Positions 13,701 through 26,222 of a stretch of 64,000 nucleotides of DNA are shown here, piece after piece. Under the pieces are notes generated by a model. That model saw only the letters and a list, made by a program, of their open reading frames with translations, did not search any database and had not been told where the DNA came from. The translations under genes and the position numbers were made by a program. The stretch spans positions 632,501 through 696,500 of the forward strand of contig OZ024848.1 in NCBI GenBank assembly GCA_964017145.1. Reading direction: 5' to 3'. Position 1 is the stretch's first letter. The number at the start of each line of letters is the position of its first letter. The stretch is from Agrocybe praecox. Its lineage: Eukaryota > Basidiomycota > Agaricomycetes > Agaricales > Agrocybaceae.

Positions 13701-16606
13701 GGATGGGTACAAGATGCACCAAATATCGCTCGGCGGAAGACATTGTGCTGCAGACGTGATAAAGGCAGCAGCACCTGTGTTATGATATTAGCACTACAGA
13801 CAATCGATGCTTGGCCTATCTTCTAACCTTGTCTGATCCATATATTAGGATGATATAAGAATCCCAGAGTCGCACTCATCAACTCCCAGATCCGCATTTT
13901 CTGGAACAGTCCCAGCTCACACAAGCTTGTAAGAGCTGTTAACACCTTGGCCACAACAGATTCTTCAACGTCTATTACCGTAGGTCATGAAAAAGATGCC
14001 GGTAAAAAAAACTTCAAATGCTTACCAGATAATGCTTGAACCATTAAAGGTAAAATATATTCCTCTAAACTCCTGCCACCGGCACAAGCAGCCACATCCA
14101 CTATACTTTCGAAGAAAGCGTAACGTAGGAGCCAGTCCCTGTCGTTGAGGTAGGTGATCATATGACTAAGTAACACATCATTGGTTTTCTGTCTTCCCAA
14201 GAAGATGCATAATGAAGATATGTCATGGAGCACTGAACGCTTGACAATGCTCGATGGATCCATTAGAAGCGCCGAAAGATGTTCCTGTATATGACCTTGT
14301 AATTCTTGCATGCTCGCATCGTAAGATACCTGAAGTAAATGTGTTCAATCAACACCCAATACAACTATGTAATCTTGGTTTGACGTACCTCGAAGTTGGC
14401 ATTCTCGTATTCGTGAGCTTCTGGCGATATTTTGAATGCACCATGAGCTTTGAGTGCTTGCCCCATTTCCATGTATCGGACAGCTGTGTCGGCTAGTTGG
14501 ACAATACACTGAGCGTACGTGCATCTCACCGATACCTCGGGATCTTGCACGAGGTGCTTAATATTGGGAATGATGTATTCTGGGAATATGGAAACGTTGG
14601 AGGGTGTTATAACTGTTACAAGTATCAACTATACACATTTCAGCTGCTCGAAGATGCAAAAAAGCGTCAAAGGAAAATCTCACAATTTGCATGAGGGTAC
14701 GTAAGGCCGCTGACCGGACGATAGCTGCTTCGTCATGGAGGAGTTCAACAATATAGGGAACCATACGATCCAGTTTGGCTTCGTCGGTCAAATGACAAGC
14801 CAATGCTAAGAAGACATCGAGCGCTCGCAACTTAGAACTTGGAAGAGTACAATTCCTAACGTTTGCTGTTACCAAAGCTAATATTATGAGAGCTGGACCA
14901 TCTATAAATGTTCACATATTAGGCCTTTTTCTTTCTGAGATAAAGTTCTGTGTATACCCACCTTCGCTAGCCGCTGTACTACGTCCATGGAGAGCGCCTC
15001 GTAAACTTGAATCTCGATTAGGTATATGGAGTTCAACTGGTAGTATATCCTATAGCAGTAGATGGTCATTTCTTCGATTTCAATGTGAAAGAAGAAAGCT
15101 CACTTGGAATGGTCTTGCGTTCGTGTTCACAGGTGGCATGTATTCCACTTTAACGTCCATCTCAGAATCAGGGTTGGTCTCCTGCAATATGTAGGGTTCT
15201 ATGCTCTCATAGTCCGCCCATAACCGCTCCAGACGATGGTCGGAGTCACTGGGCAGTGCGTCAGGCTTGATTTCTGTCGCTCCGCCGACGCTGGGGTTCA
15301 TGGCATTTGAGGAGTTAGGCCGAAGGTTACTGGAGATGGTGGGTGGAATAGAAAGCTGAGCATTTGTGGATGGTGCTGATGTGTTATTGAGCAAAGTTTC
15401 ACTGGATAGCTCGTTGATAGAAGAGACATAATTGTGTAGGAATGAATAGAATGACTCGGGGAAGACGGCGCCTCTCGATGTATGGAGTAATGAGTCGAAT
15501 GTCGGACGTTCGGCTGGGTCGAGATTAATCATCAACTTGATGAGGTTCTACCACCAAGTGTGAGCGAAGGAAAACACTACAGCTGATTGCATACCTGCAC
15601 CCCTTCATCTTGAATAGCGGCCAGATGACTGTCAACCTTGTACTCTCCTTCACGATACTTAAAAAGCTGGCTCAGAGTGAATAAAGGTGCGCCTTCTAGA
15701 AACAATTCCGCTATAACACATCCAACACTGAAGCAGTCCATGGCTTCAGTGACTTTCTTATCGTGTTTCCATTCTGTTTCCTCCGTTGAAGACGATTTTG
15801 ACTTCTTTGCGCTGATTTCTGGGTTACTAGTATGCGTGTAGAAACGTTCGGGTGCAAGGTAGCAAGTCCGTCGCCCGGACATATCGAAGAAGAAGGAAAA
15901 ATCTGCTGGATCATCTAATGGAAGATAAGTAGGCTTGTATGAAGCAAAGTCCGTCACGTATATCCAGTTCCATGAAGTAACTAGGATATTTTCGGACTTA
16001 ATGTCGCCATGAGATATCTTCCTGTTACGAGCGTCGCGTAGAGCATTCAACAATTGGAACGCAATCCATTTCTTTTCTATAAAACTGAGGAATGGTCGGG
16101 TGCTATGACTAGGGGTTGAGCTCTTCTTTGGGAGAAGAAAGGATGATAGACAAACCTGATCCGATCGTACAGACTGCTCGCAACCCATTGTCTAATGATA
16201 TAACCTGCTTTATCCGTCTCTACAAAGGCCTGATAGTTGTAAACGTTGGCAATATCTGACAAAGCTTCTCTATTGACTATATAACCTTTTAGTAGCCTGG
16301 ACACAGTATAAAAGCAAGAGGAACACGCGTACTCTTGAGCCTCCGGTGATAATTTATGAGAGAAATTCCAGGATCAGGCTTGATGAACACCTTGACCACC
16401 AAGTACCCATTCTTATGACGACATTTTACTGTCTTCAAAAATCGTGCAGAGCCTAAACTTTAGCCTTCGCTTGAGTATCTTCAAGACTGCTTGAGATACT
16501 GAACATACCTTTTCTCAAAGATAATATCTCCCCCTAGTTCTGCAACAAACGAATCCAACGCCACGGTTGTACGCGTCAACGCCGATCCAGAATGGGCATT
16601 ACCCAT
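10794..16606 (-). CDS. VPS15: VPS15 / PIK3R4, regulatory protein kinase-like subunit of the Vps34 PI3-kinase complex
   Basis: Myristoylated scaffold that binds Vps34 and Beclin/Vps30 on endosomes and autophagosomal membranes. The gene has many short introns and encodes about 1,600 residues. The start at 16606 gives MGNAHSG, which provides the Gly-2 myristoylation signal typical of the family. The atypical kinase domain shows FLKTVKCRHKNGYLVVKVF, SHGDIKSENILVTSWNW, a DFA in place of DFG, and RRTCYLAPERF. Then come HEAT-repeat helices (about 15000-13900; for example VMQLAD-like and VKRSVLHDISSLCIF segments), a Ser-rich linker (13300-12600) and C-terminal WD40 blades (VFFVSTSDDKTVKVWD, FLLSGSDDGKIHLWD, GGIVSGDRTGMIKIWRV). 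Missing DFG is normal for Vps15. The precise number of introns in 13350-15100 is the least certain part. Confidence 0.95.
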
Positions 16607-16957
16607 GGTATATGCTCGAAGTCGAGCCTCGAATAAAGCTTCGCTGCTGTATCTAAGCTCTTGAAGTTGGTGGTCAAAGACAGAGGTGCCGGTGATGACC
16701 CTGAGCGCGTGAGCTACAACAGGCAACTTGGGCAAAGATGCACAGCCACCAATTATGACGTAAATATGATCTACCTGCAGAAAACAGGAATTGAGAAGTT
16801 CCACTAAAAAAATTACAAGATATTTATGCAAGTTCGGTTCCAGATATTACAAGTTCAAATTTTATGAACACAAGCTCAAACTTCCTTGTATGACAGATAT
16901 AACGTGCAAAAAGTATTTTGCTTTCACAAGTTTTTCGAGAAGTATTTCAGGTGACTA
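16607..16957 (-). other. TBCC-VPS15 intergenic region with an open frame running into VPS15
   Basis: The 351 bp between the two minus-strand genes should hold the TBCC 3' end and the VPS15 promoter and leader. On the minus strand the frame of VPS15 stays open upstream of its ATG to 16831, reading for example HIYVIIGGCASLPKLP, preceded by a CAG that looks like a splice acceptor. Because VPS15 must begin with MGN, I treat this as leader sequence. Confidence 0.5.
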
Positions 16958-18104
16958 TTACTGTGGTATCACATCGGATAGTAGTGCATCTACATTAATG
17001 GAATCCTGGCGTGCCCTGAGTAGCCAATTGACTATATAGCCCTTATCATTCTCCTTCATCATAGAGAAATGGGGAGAAGGAGTGGGCCGAATGTGTGAGA
17101 AATCCTGGACAGCGTATTCCTGAAGTAGAACGTCAATTCTGGCATGCAAACTCCCAACGAATATGAGCTCACTTTTTCCTGTGCTGCGGCAGGTAGATGC
17201 ATCTTCGGATATTGTGTGAATCGGATAGTGTCACAATCTTCAATAATGGGGTTAGAGGAAATTGACAAAAGGACGTCGATCTTCTTCGAAGAATGCATTC
17301 GGAACTGCAAACGAAATGAATTAACTCGAGCAGGGGCAAGTATTTGAGACCCCACTTACCTGATGGCATCCGACAACAATCACACAGTTAGATAGATCAT
17401 GCAGTAGTGCACTACCTTCGATCAAGGGTAGAAGGATAACGCAATGAGTAAGATTTCTGGCATGCAAGGCAGATATGACCAGTTGATCTGTTCCATCTGC
17501 AGGCGTTGGAATGAGATCGACGATACAATGGTTTAAGTCAAATATCGACAAATCAGTTTGTTGAGGGTGTTGTGGAAGAGAGGCTCTTGTCAAGTACTCG
17601 TGCGAGTGTGAAGAAAGAACCAGGTTTGACGAAGGAGACGTAGAGACAGACGGAGGAGCATCGACAACCTTTGCGGTCGTAACCGGTGTTGCAGACGAAC
17701 TTGTCTGAGGTTTACGCTTGAACACAAACTTAGACTTCGGTGCACTGGACGTTCGCAAATCCTCGATGGCTTTCTCGAAGGACCTCAATTGCTGAAGGTG
17801 ATCTGTATCAGCACGATTTAGAACAGAAACGGGACCATCCTCACAAGTTCATATTGCTTCTGATCATAGGATGGTATGGACCCAGTTGCATCAGCGAGTG
17901 CTTTCGTAGCCTTTGCCAATAAAATGGACAGTTCTTGTACAACATTGGGAGGTGGAGATGGTGTTGATTTCGCGGCTGTTATCTGGGTGTCCAATTCTAA
18001 TTAGTCGTTAAAATGAGGCGCAATTCCAATCGGGTTGGTTGCAGACCAGAGCGCATAGCCTGAAATTGAGGGGTAAACGATTGGGAGAAAGACCAGGTAT
18101 CCAT
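16958..18104 (-). CDS. TBCC: Tubulin-specific chaperone C (tubulin-folding cofactor C)
   Basis: GTPase-activating factor of the beta-tubulin folding pathway (yeast Cin2). Five exons on the minus strand: 18104-18047, 17996-17845, 17791-17360, 17304-17173 and 17119-16958, with all phases matching; 311 residues. The N-terminal spectrin-like helix region carries FTPQFQAMRSELDTQITAAK; the middle is a short helix pair (LRSFEKAIEDLR) and Ser/Thr-rich linker. The C-CAP/cofactor C-like beta-helix includes LLHDLSNCVIVVGCHQFRMH and PIIEDCDTIRFTQYP, with the arginine of QFRMH at the family's arginine-finger position. The domain ends with DFSHIRPTPSPHFS; the following 30 residues may be a tail or an unrecognised last intron. 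It is divergent from RBX1 across 200 bp. Confidence 0.92.
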
Positions 18105-18304
18105 TTCTTGAGGAGTTACAAGTCAAGTTGTATTCACCGTGGGCGGTTCTGATATTGGGCGAACTGTTTAGCTTTGTAGCTGTCACCAAACACCCGGTGT
18201 AGCTTGAAGCTTGAAGCGCCCTTTGTCAACCTCTTGTTCTTGCCTCCACCACATACATTTCTTTGTATCACTTTCCTTCAATCTCTAAATTTCTTCCTCC
18301 AACC
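18105..18304. promoter_or_regulatory. Shared 200-bp promoter interval of TBCC and RBX1
   Basis: Only 200 bp separate the ATG of TBCC (minus, 18104) from the ATG of RBX1 (plus, 18305). The RBX1 side has a C/T-rich stretch (about 18238-18302) typical of fungal transcription starts. No clear TATA box is seen on either side. Confidence 0.5.
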
Positions 18305-19936
<1,632 letters not shown>

Positions 19937-20380
19937 ATGGCAGACTCTAGCGGTGATATATGCTCGCTGTTGTGTGGCGGTTGCTGTATATTTTCCTGTA
20001 ATTTTTTCAGGGTCGTTGGGAAGGCACTAATTACTGTTTCCTCTCGTACCGCATAGGTCTATTCTGTTTCTCCGGCCTAGGAGCATGGTGCAACACTCGT
20101 GAATTTATTCCATTCATCTCTCTTCACCTCAACTGTGCATTAATGTCATGTTGTAGAATCGTACGGCTCGCGTGGCTGCTGCAACAGTAACAGAACTGCT
20201 GGGTGTTGCGGCGGATGTTGCGGAGACTCTTTTGATGAAGACGCCTTCGATGCACAGGTTAAAAAGGACATGGAGAAAACTCGAGATCCCAATGCGCCAT
20301 CACCCTCGTCGAATGCCCAACAGTTAGCTCCAACCGAAGATATGTCTGCCCAGGGCCCAGCGCCAAAAACAGAGGAATAA
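19937..20380 (+). CDS. Short cysteine-rich, probably membrane-associated protein
   Basis: I do not know a characterised relative, although similar Cys-rich small proteins occur in basidiomycetes. Three exons (19937-19997, 20057-20098, 20157-20380; introns 59 and 58 nt with consensus GTAATT and GTGAAT donors) give 108 residues with matching phases. The N-terminal third is hydrophobic and Cys-rich: CSLLCGGCCIFSCLFCF and a Trp-Cys segment. A second cluster is RGCCNSNRTAGCCGGCCGDS, followed by a charged motif FDEDAFDAQVKKDM and a Pro/Ser-rich disordered tail ending KTEE. Over a dozen cysteines in the first 60 residues with no signal peptide suggest palmitoylation or metal binding at a membrane face; this is inference. 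Its own TATA box supports a real, regulated gene. Confidence 0.7.
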
Positions 20381-21186
20381 TATGAAGTTTAATAACACTT
20401 ACTAGCTTACCCCTTTACGTGAGTGCAGAAATAGCACACTTTCTCGACTTGTCAGGCTGATCATGCTCGTCAGTTTTACTCGGGATATAAAAACGGGCTG
20501 GTTACTCGACGTCATCTATGTACAACTTGTCAACATCACTCCATGTGTTATGGTCTAATAAAATACCCTTCGTTATTACTGAAATAGACCGACAAGAATT
20601 AGGCTACGCAATGCAAACATGTTAAACGTGCCATATGCCAACAGAATGCTTGTGGCTATTACTCTCTTCAATAACCCCCTACTACAAGTTCTCCAGTAAA
20701 TGATGCCGCATTTGAAGCCAAGGAAAATGTTGCACCGAAGAAATACTGTGTCCATGCTCGAATGCACCGGCATTTGATGCTCGGTGTTAGTGCAGGTGTT
20801 GATCTGCAGGATTTGAGCTTAAATAATGACGTGAGATATGCGCACATAGCTGAAGTGAAGCTAAAGGAAAGTAAAACATGATTGCACATATAACTCAAAC
20901 TAGCCAAGTTATCTATCTAGAAGACAAGCACGATTGCTATTAATAAATGGGATGTGGGTGTATAGATTCACATGTAGGCCAGTTCAACTTCCGTTGTGAA
21001 AAATACATGCACTGATATTCATTTGTATGCCATCGTCAAGACTACACCTTCCAGCGCCATCCCTCGTTATCCATGAGTATCCAAGGACGCGAAAAGCGAG
21101 CAGCGTGTCTACGAGGTTTTTTAACTCGAGTTTGGATTCACAACCTAGGAGGTAGTGTTTTTCAACCCATAGCTTCTCGTAAATCG
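20381..21186. other. Convergent intergenic region
   Basis: Between the Cys-rich gene (plus) and the Zn2Cys6 regulator (minus). It holds both 3' ends. The small minus-strand frames at 20576-20773, 20668-20907 and 20984-21253 overlap in part and show no domain; I see nothing else. Confidence 0.6.
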
Positions 21187-24100
21187 TCAATGCGTTTGTT
21201 GATGATAATGTACTGGTTCTTGCAAGACGTTGTAATTCATGAACGAGGCCCATCGATCGTCCAGCATAACTGCATCTGCATTACTCTGAGTCAAGCCGTA
21301 CGACTGTTGTTCATGCGCTTGATCACTTTGGTCATGCATCATTCCCGTCATATCACCTGTCTGCGCAGGGCCATACGATGTCGACCTTTGGAAGTACGGT
21401 CCTGGTATTTCATAGAACATCCCCGTCCACCCTCCTGAGAGGTCGGCAAATGTTTCACGGATCGGTTCCTCTAGTTCAGGTAACCTCGGGATAGAAACCG
21501 GACCATACTGTATTGCGGTCGAACTTGATAGCATATTTCCCTTCTGGTAGGGTCCATAGCCAACAAATTGTGGCTGTTGCATAGGTTGGGTACTTTTCTG
21601 TTGAGACTCTGGCAAAGTAGACTGTGGTGGTTGTTGCTTTACTTTGGTGCGGCCTCCGAAATATGATAACTCGTCTACACCATCACTTTCCGCTGGAACA
21701 AGCCTTCCTTTTGCATAATAATATGCATATGCCTCACGCGCTTTGTTTAACATGGCTTGCAGGACCGGCTATTTCTGCATCGTCAAAACCATGCTCAGCA
21801 AAAACGATGAAAACTTCTCACCAGTGCCCTAGCAGCGCGATTGCTGGTTTCGGCCGCAACAACGAATACTTTGCAAATCGCATCAAATTCCTGAAGAGGC
21901 GATGGAATCAAATTGAGGTGAGCCCCTCTAATCGCGAGGGTGCCGACGATAACCTGACGCGACTTAGATCTCATTTGAATAATTAAAACAATACTTGCGA
22001 CTTACCGCAGCCGAAAATGTAAAAGTCCATATCCTCCAGATCCTGGCACAAAGCAATGGTTTTTTCGAGAACTGAGCTCTCGTATCTTGTAGCACCACAC
22101 AGGCGCTGGAGTATGCCGTTTCCACGGACTGAGAGTACGGACTAAGCATAGGATCGTCAGGGTGTTCCATCATAGCCTGTGCGAAATGTGCCCGGTGCAA
22201 AAAGAGTAACACTTGAATTTTACCCATCTCAATAAGCACAACAATAAGGGTTGAAGAATTGGACTACTTGCTTAGATCCTGATAATGTGATCTCACAAAT
22301 GTGCGCATGGAAATTGCCGTCCTCTCCCCTTGAATCTGAGTGTCGATCACAGGTGACACGATATCGCGGATTTTGCGATCCATTGCGAGTATCGAGTCGT
22401 AACTCGGTGGTTTTGCCCCGATTATTAGGCGAGTCAAGGGAATAAGGCATTCGGCACTGGCCTTGAAACCCCAGATACCAACTAAATATAATTAAGTTAG
22501 AGATTGTAAACGTTAGACACAGATGAACACATGTACAGCCCAACGGTACTTCTCCCTCCTGGAATATGTCTTCGTCTTCTGCACTGGGAATGCGACAGTC
22601 AATGTAAGACATTAATAAGCTCGGAGGCCTTCCTGTAACGAGACTCTGTTGACGATGTGAATGAGATTATCATAGCCACATATAGAGACACGACTCGAAA
22701 TACCTGCCACAGGACTCCTGCCATTAAGTTCCAGAAGTATACACGCCTATCATATGCTTCCCTACCCTCAAACTTCCACATAGACGGATCGATATCTACG
22801 ATGATGCGAATATAAGGGTAAACAAGCATCCAATCAACGAACTGATAGTCGCGACTTACGAAAACCTATCTAGAAAAAGGAGTCAGTATATCGTGACTAC
22901 GTGATGAAAACTACCGACTGAGGTGGCATACCCTTAAAGCGACTTGGCCAGCCAAATCGAGAAGGACATACGACTGCTCTAAGTTGCTTTCTTTGCCGCT
23001 CATCCCGTTGTATATACTCATAAGGTGTAGAACCTAGTCGAAAACATTTATTAGTCAAATTGCGATTCTTTTTCTCTGCGTACTTACTTTGACGGTAACC
23101 ACAGATTGAGCACCCAAAACGGGTTGGAGAGCCAGCGTTGCCCTAGAAAGACGATAATAGTGCTGTGCTTCTAGATTAAATGGCGGAAGGTCCAAGTCCA
23201 CGAGACACCCTATTCCTAAAACAATCAGAAGAAGCGCTAGGTCGTGCGGCCCGTAGGGTGCATTATTATGCTTGTAAATGATGGGTATAAGTTCGTCGAC
23301 CAACTTATAGCGTGATACAATGTGAAACATCCACGACAAGTGTTCTAGAAATGTGTCGCACAGTGTGATTGCCCTATCCATGGAGGGGAGAAACGATTCT
23401 ATGGTGTTCTGAACTGACTTTCCAACGACATTTGGGGGAGTAAACGGAAATGCTTGGTAGCACTGATTGACTTCAGGGGAAAGATATGACGGATCGAGTT
23501 CTTGTAGAACAGGCCCAGGCTGTGTACCAGTTGTTGGGAACTTCAAAAAGTCGGAAGACTAATGAAAAGGAAAAGTTGTTAACACCCTACCGAATCCAAA
23601 TGAGCAAATTTTTCTACACACCATTAGAAGGCTCTACACGACGAAGTAAGATATTAGCAAGTTTCTGTACAAGAACTTAATTTGAACTAACTTCTGAGCC
23701 TCCCGAAGGACCATAAAATAACGAGCTACCTCTATTATCCATCCAAAGCATCCCCATAGCATCGTTAAGTGACGTTTGTTTATCTTTTTCTTTAGTCGCT
23801 GCCTTCCGGGTGGCTTTTTCGCCTGTTTCTGCTCCACCACTGAGCAAGGGATGAGGTTGATCAGATTCTGAGCCATGCACGATAGCAAGAGCATCTTCCA
23901 GAGAATGCATACGGGCCTCTAAGCGTGTCATCTTTTGCTGAAGGTGATCAGTGGCCGCTAGAACGAAGCTGAGAGAGAAGTAATTATGGTCAGACAATCC
24001 CAGCGTGCGGCAGCTGCAACAGATTTGAAATCGAACCGACTGCCTTCTCCAGGTGGTATCGTCTCTGAAGCATGGTCGGTGAAGTTACATCTATTGGTCT

Positions 24101-24399
24101 AGAAGAAGGTTCATACCATTTGGACAGAGTGCACCACACCCTCTTTTGACGCATGTAGAACATGGGACAGTTCTGTCGCATCGTATCTTCAGCCTTCTGC
24201 ACTCTGCGCATGCAATTTCCCCCCTACCGGTTCACATTAGCACAAAAGAGGAGTCAATAGATGCAGGACCGACGAACTTTATCCTCCTTGAGGCCTTTGT
24301 AGCCACTCTTTCTTTCACTACGTTGGCTTGGAAATCTTGGGGATCACGAGAGAGGGAAAGTTGCTGGGAGGCCGAGCCATTTTGTGATTCAGGTTCCAT
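21187..24399 (-). CDS. Zn2Cys6 fungal-specific transcription factor
   Basis: Nuclear DNA-binding regulator; target genes cannot be told from sequence. The ATG at 24399 (MEPESQNGSASQQ) is chosen as the first in frame. After a first exon ending RRIK, the binuclear cluster reads GEIACAECRRLKIRCDR and then VPCSTCVKRGCGALCPNG, with the six Cys ligands at C-x2-C-x6-C-x5-C-x2-C-x8-C spacing (counting by eye). A coiled-coil dimerisation stretch follows (HLQQKMTRLEARMHSLEDAL). The large middle region is the fungal-trans homology domain: LIPIIYKHNNAPYGPHDLAL, LLIVLGIGCLVDLDLPPFNL, AQHYYRLSRATLALQPVL and later helices. The C-terminus is Gln/Pro/Tyr-rich and ends with LDDRWASFM near 21200-21250, a likely activation segment. 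Numerous short introns split the gene; exact exon joins in 21750-23050 are less certain. Confidence 0.88.
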
Positions 24400-26222
24400 C
24401 GGCAAAGTCAGCGATGATGCTGACAAGAAAATGCATATATTATGCCAGGGTTCAAGGAGAGAAGAATATTAAAGAAAATGGAGAGAGAATCTAGCTTGTT
24501 ATAGACAGGAAAAGGTAACGACATACAGCATTACCATCAACGCAGCAATTGAAAAGGAAGAAATGATAAACATAAACGCAATCTGTCGCTCCGAGTCTCA
24601 GTTCTGCGTCATGGAGGCTGTCCACGTGCCTGTACCTCTTGACATTAAACGTCGCATTAGTGATTACTTCGTAACACCTTGCCTTATGGTCCACGAGCCA
24701 ATTTACTTACACTCTAGCAACCATGGGATTCGTGTATATCTTTACTTGATATGTAATGGGTCGGTACCGACGCTGTCGATCCCTCTATTTCAATCGTAGT
24801 AAAATGTAATATATATTTCCCCATGCTGCTCTCATCGCTGTACATATGTTGGGAATCCATCAACTGAACTTGATACTGCTTGAATCAGCAGCTTGATACA
24901 TGAAGTCGGCTTTGATCTGTTATTGCAAAAAAAAGACGCCACTGGCGCCCGGCGTCCAGGGCTGTGCTCTATTTCGGGATAGATCTGGATATATAATAGG
25001 TTGTAATTTTCCTATCTCGGCTATCATCCACCTTACATATTTACTCTGGCGGAAGGTGCTGCGGGACTCATATAGCAATACCTTAGGACAACCTCCGACG
25101 CACAATATCTTGGCGGAGAAACCTGATGCGCTCTGATATGCCTCTTACCACTGAGCAGTGCACAGAGACTTCTGATACGTATGGTGAATCGGAATGTAAG
25201 GAGACGGTTACTGAATTCCTATAAGAAACGATAAGAATGCCTATCGTATGCATACCAACGGTGCGAATGTCGGTAGATCCTAATCAAGAACTGCTGCGGA
25301 GCTGCCGCATAATTCAAGTGAGCCCTTCAACCAGAGGAAAATTAATGTAAGTAAATGCCATTTCGGAGAAGTCGTCAAGGGTTACGAAATATAAGGTGAC
25401 AGATATACAGACAAAGGTCCAAGGACATGGTGAATCATTTACTGACCGGTAGTAACGCCATATCGTTCGAAGGATGAGAATAAGTACTTCAGGCCTCCAG
25501 GCTTAATTGTTAAAGCAATACCGGGAAATCCGTCCGACTCAATCAAAACTGAAAGAAAGAAATGGCATGGTTGATTCAGTAGAGAGCACAATTATTTCCG
25601 AATCGCTGCTGACGGGAGGTTAGATAATTATATTCACCTACAGGATTGTATTGAAAACTCAAGGTATTGACGGTTTTCTACTTTTCGTAAAATTTCATGA
25701 ATGAAAAACAACCTTTGAAACCGTTGAGTATACAGGAAACATTTCTGTTAAAATACAGAGTGTATAAGGGCTTAGGGAGAAGGTAGAAGATAAAATATAC
25801 ATTTTCTCAGCCTTATTGTTTTCCTTCCTCTCAGGATAGAGTCTCAGTAGTAGATCATCACGAAGGACAAACTACAAGGACACCACAGCATAGCTGACTG
25901 TTAACACCAGCTCTTCAGCTATAGCTGCATTTTACTTTGGACGACACCACAACGACCGGACTACTGTCAGTCCAGCGCCAGACACCAGACACTCAGATTT
26001 GAAAGAATAGTTGTCGGAACTCAACAAGTCTCGGTGATGGAGTCAGGTAGCACCCCTGAATGCCACGTGAGTCTGGGGAAGACGCGTCGCGAGATAGCCT
26101 CCCCTAAATCAAAGGTTGATGGCTTGGTTTACTAGTAATCGTGACCGCATGTACAAGTAATAGAATCTTTGTGACTCCTTGTTTAGTTCTTGTACCATGG
26201 TTGTAGGACGTGTCTGATAGCA
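24400..26222. other. Long intergenic region
   Basis: About 1.8 kb between the divergent Zn2Cys6 gene and the giant PH-domain gene. No convincing gene: frames such as 24900-25136 have antisense shadows of equal length. A small GC-rich hairpin-forming stretch (GACGCC to GGCGTC) occurs around 24932-24958. The last 400 bp probably include the promoter and a leader of the giant gene; a TTGTAG at 26204-26209 could be the end of a leader intron. Confidence 0.5.

Noticed and set aside
24900..25136. Overlapping frames on both strands in the intergenic region
   Set aside because: Equal-length open frames on opposite strands and no recognisable protein feature.
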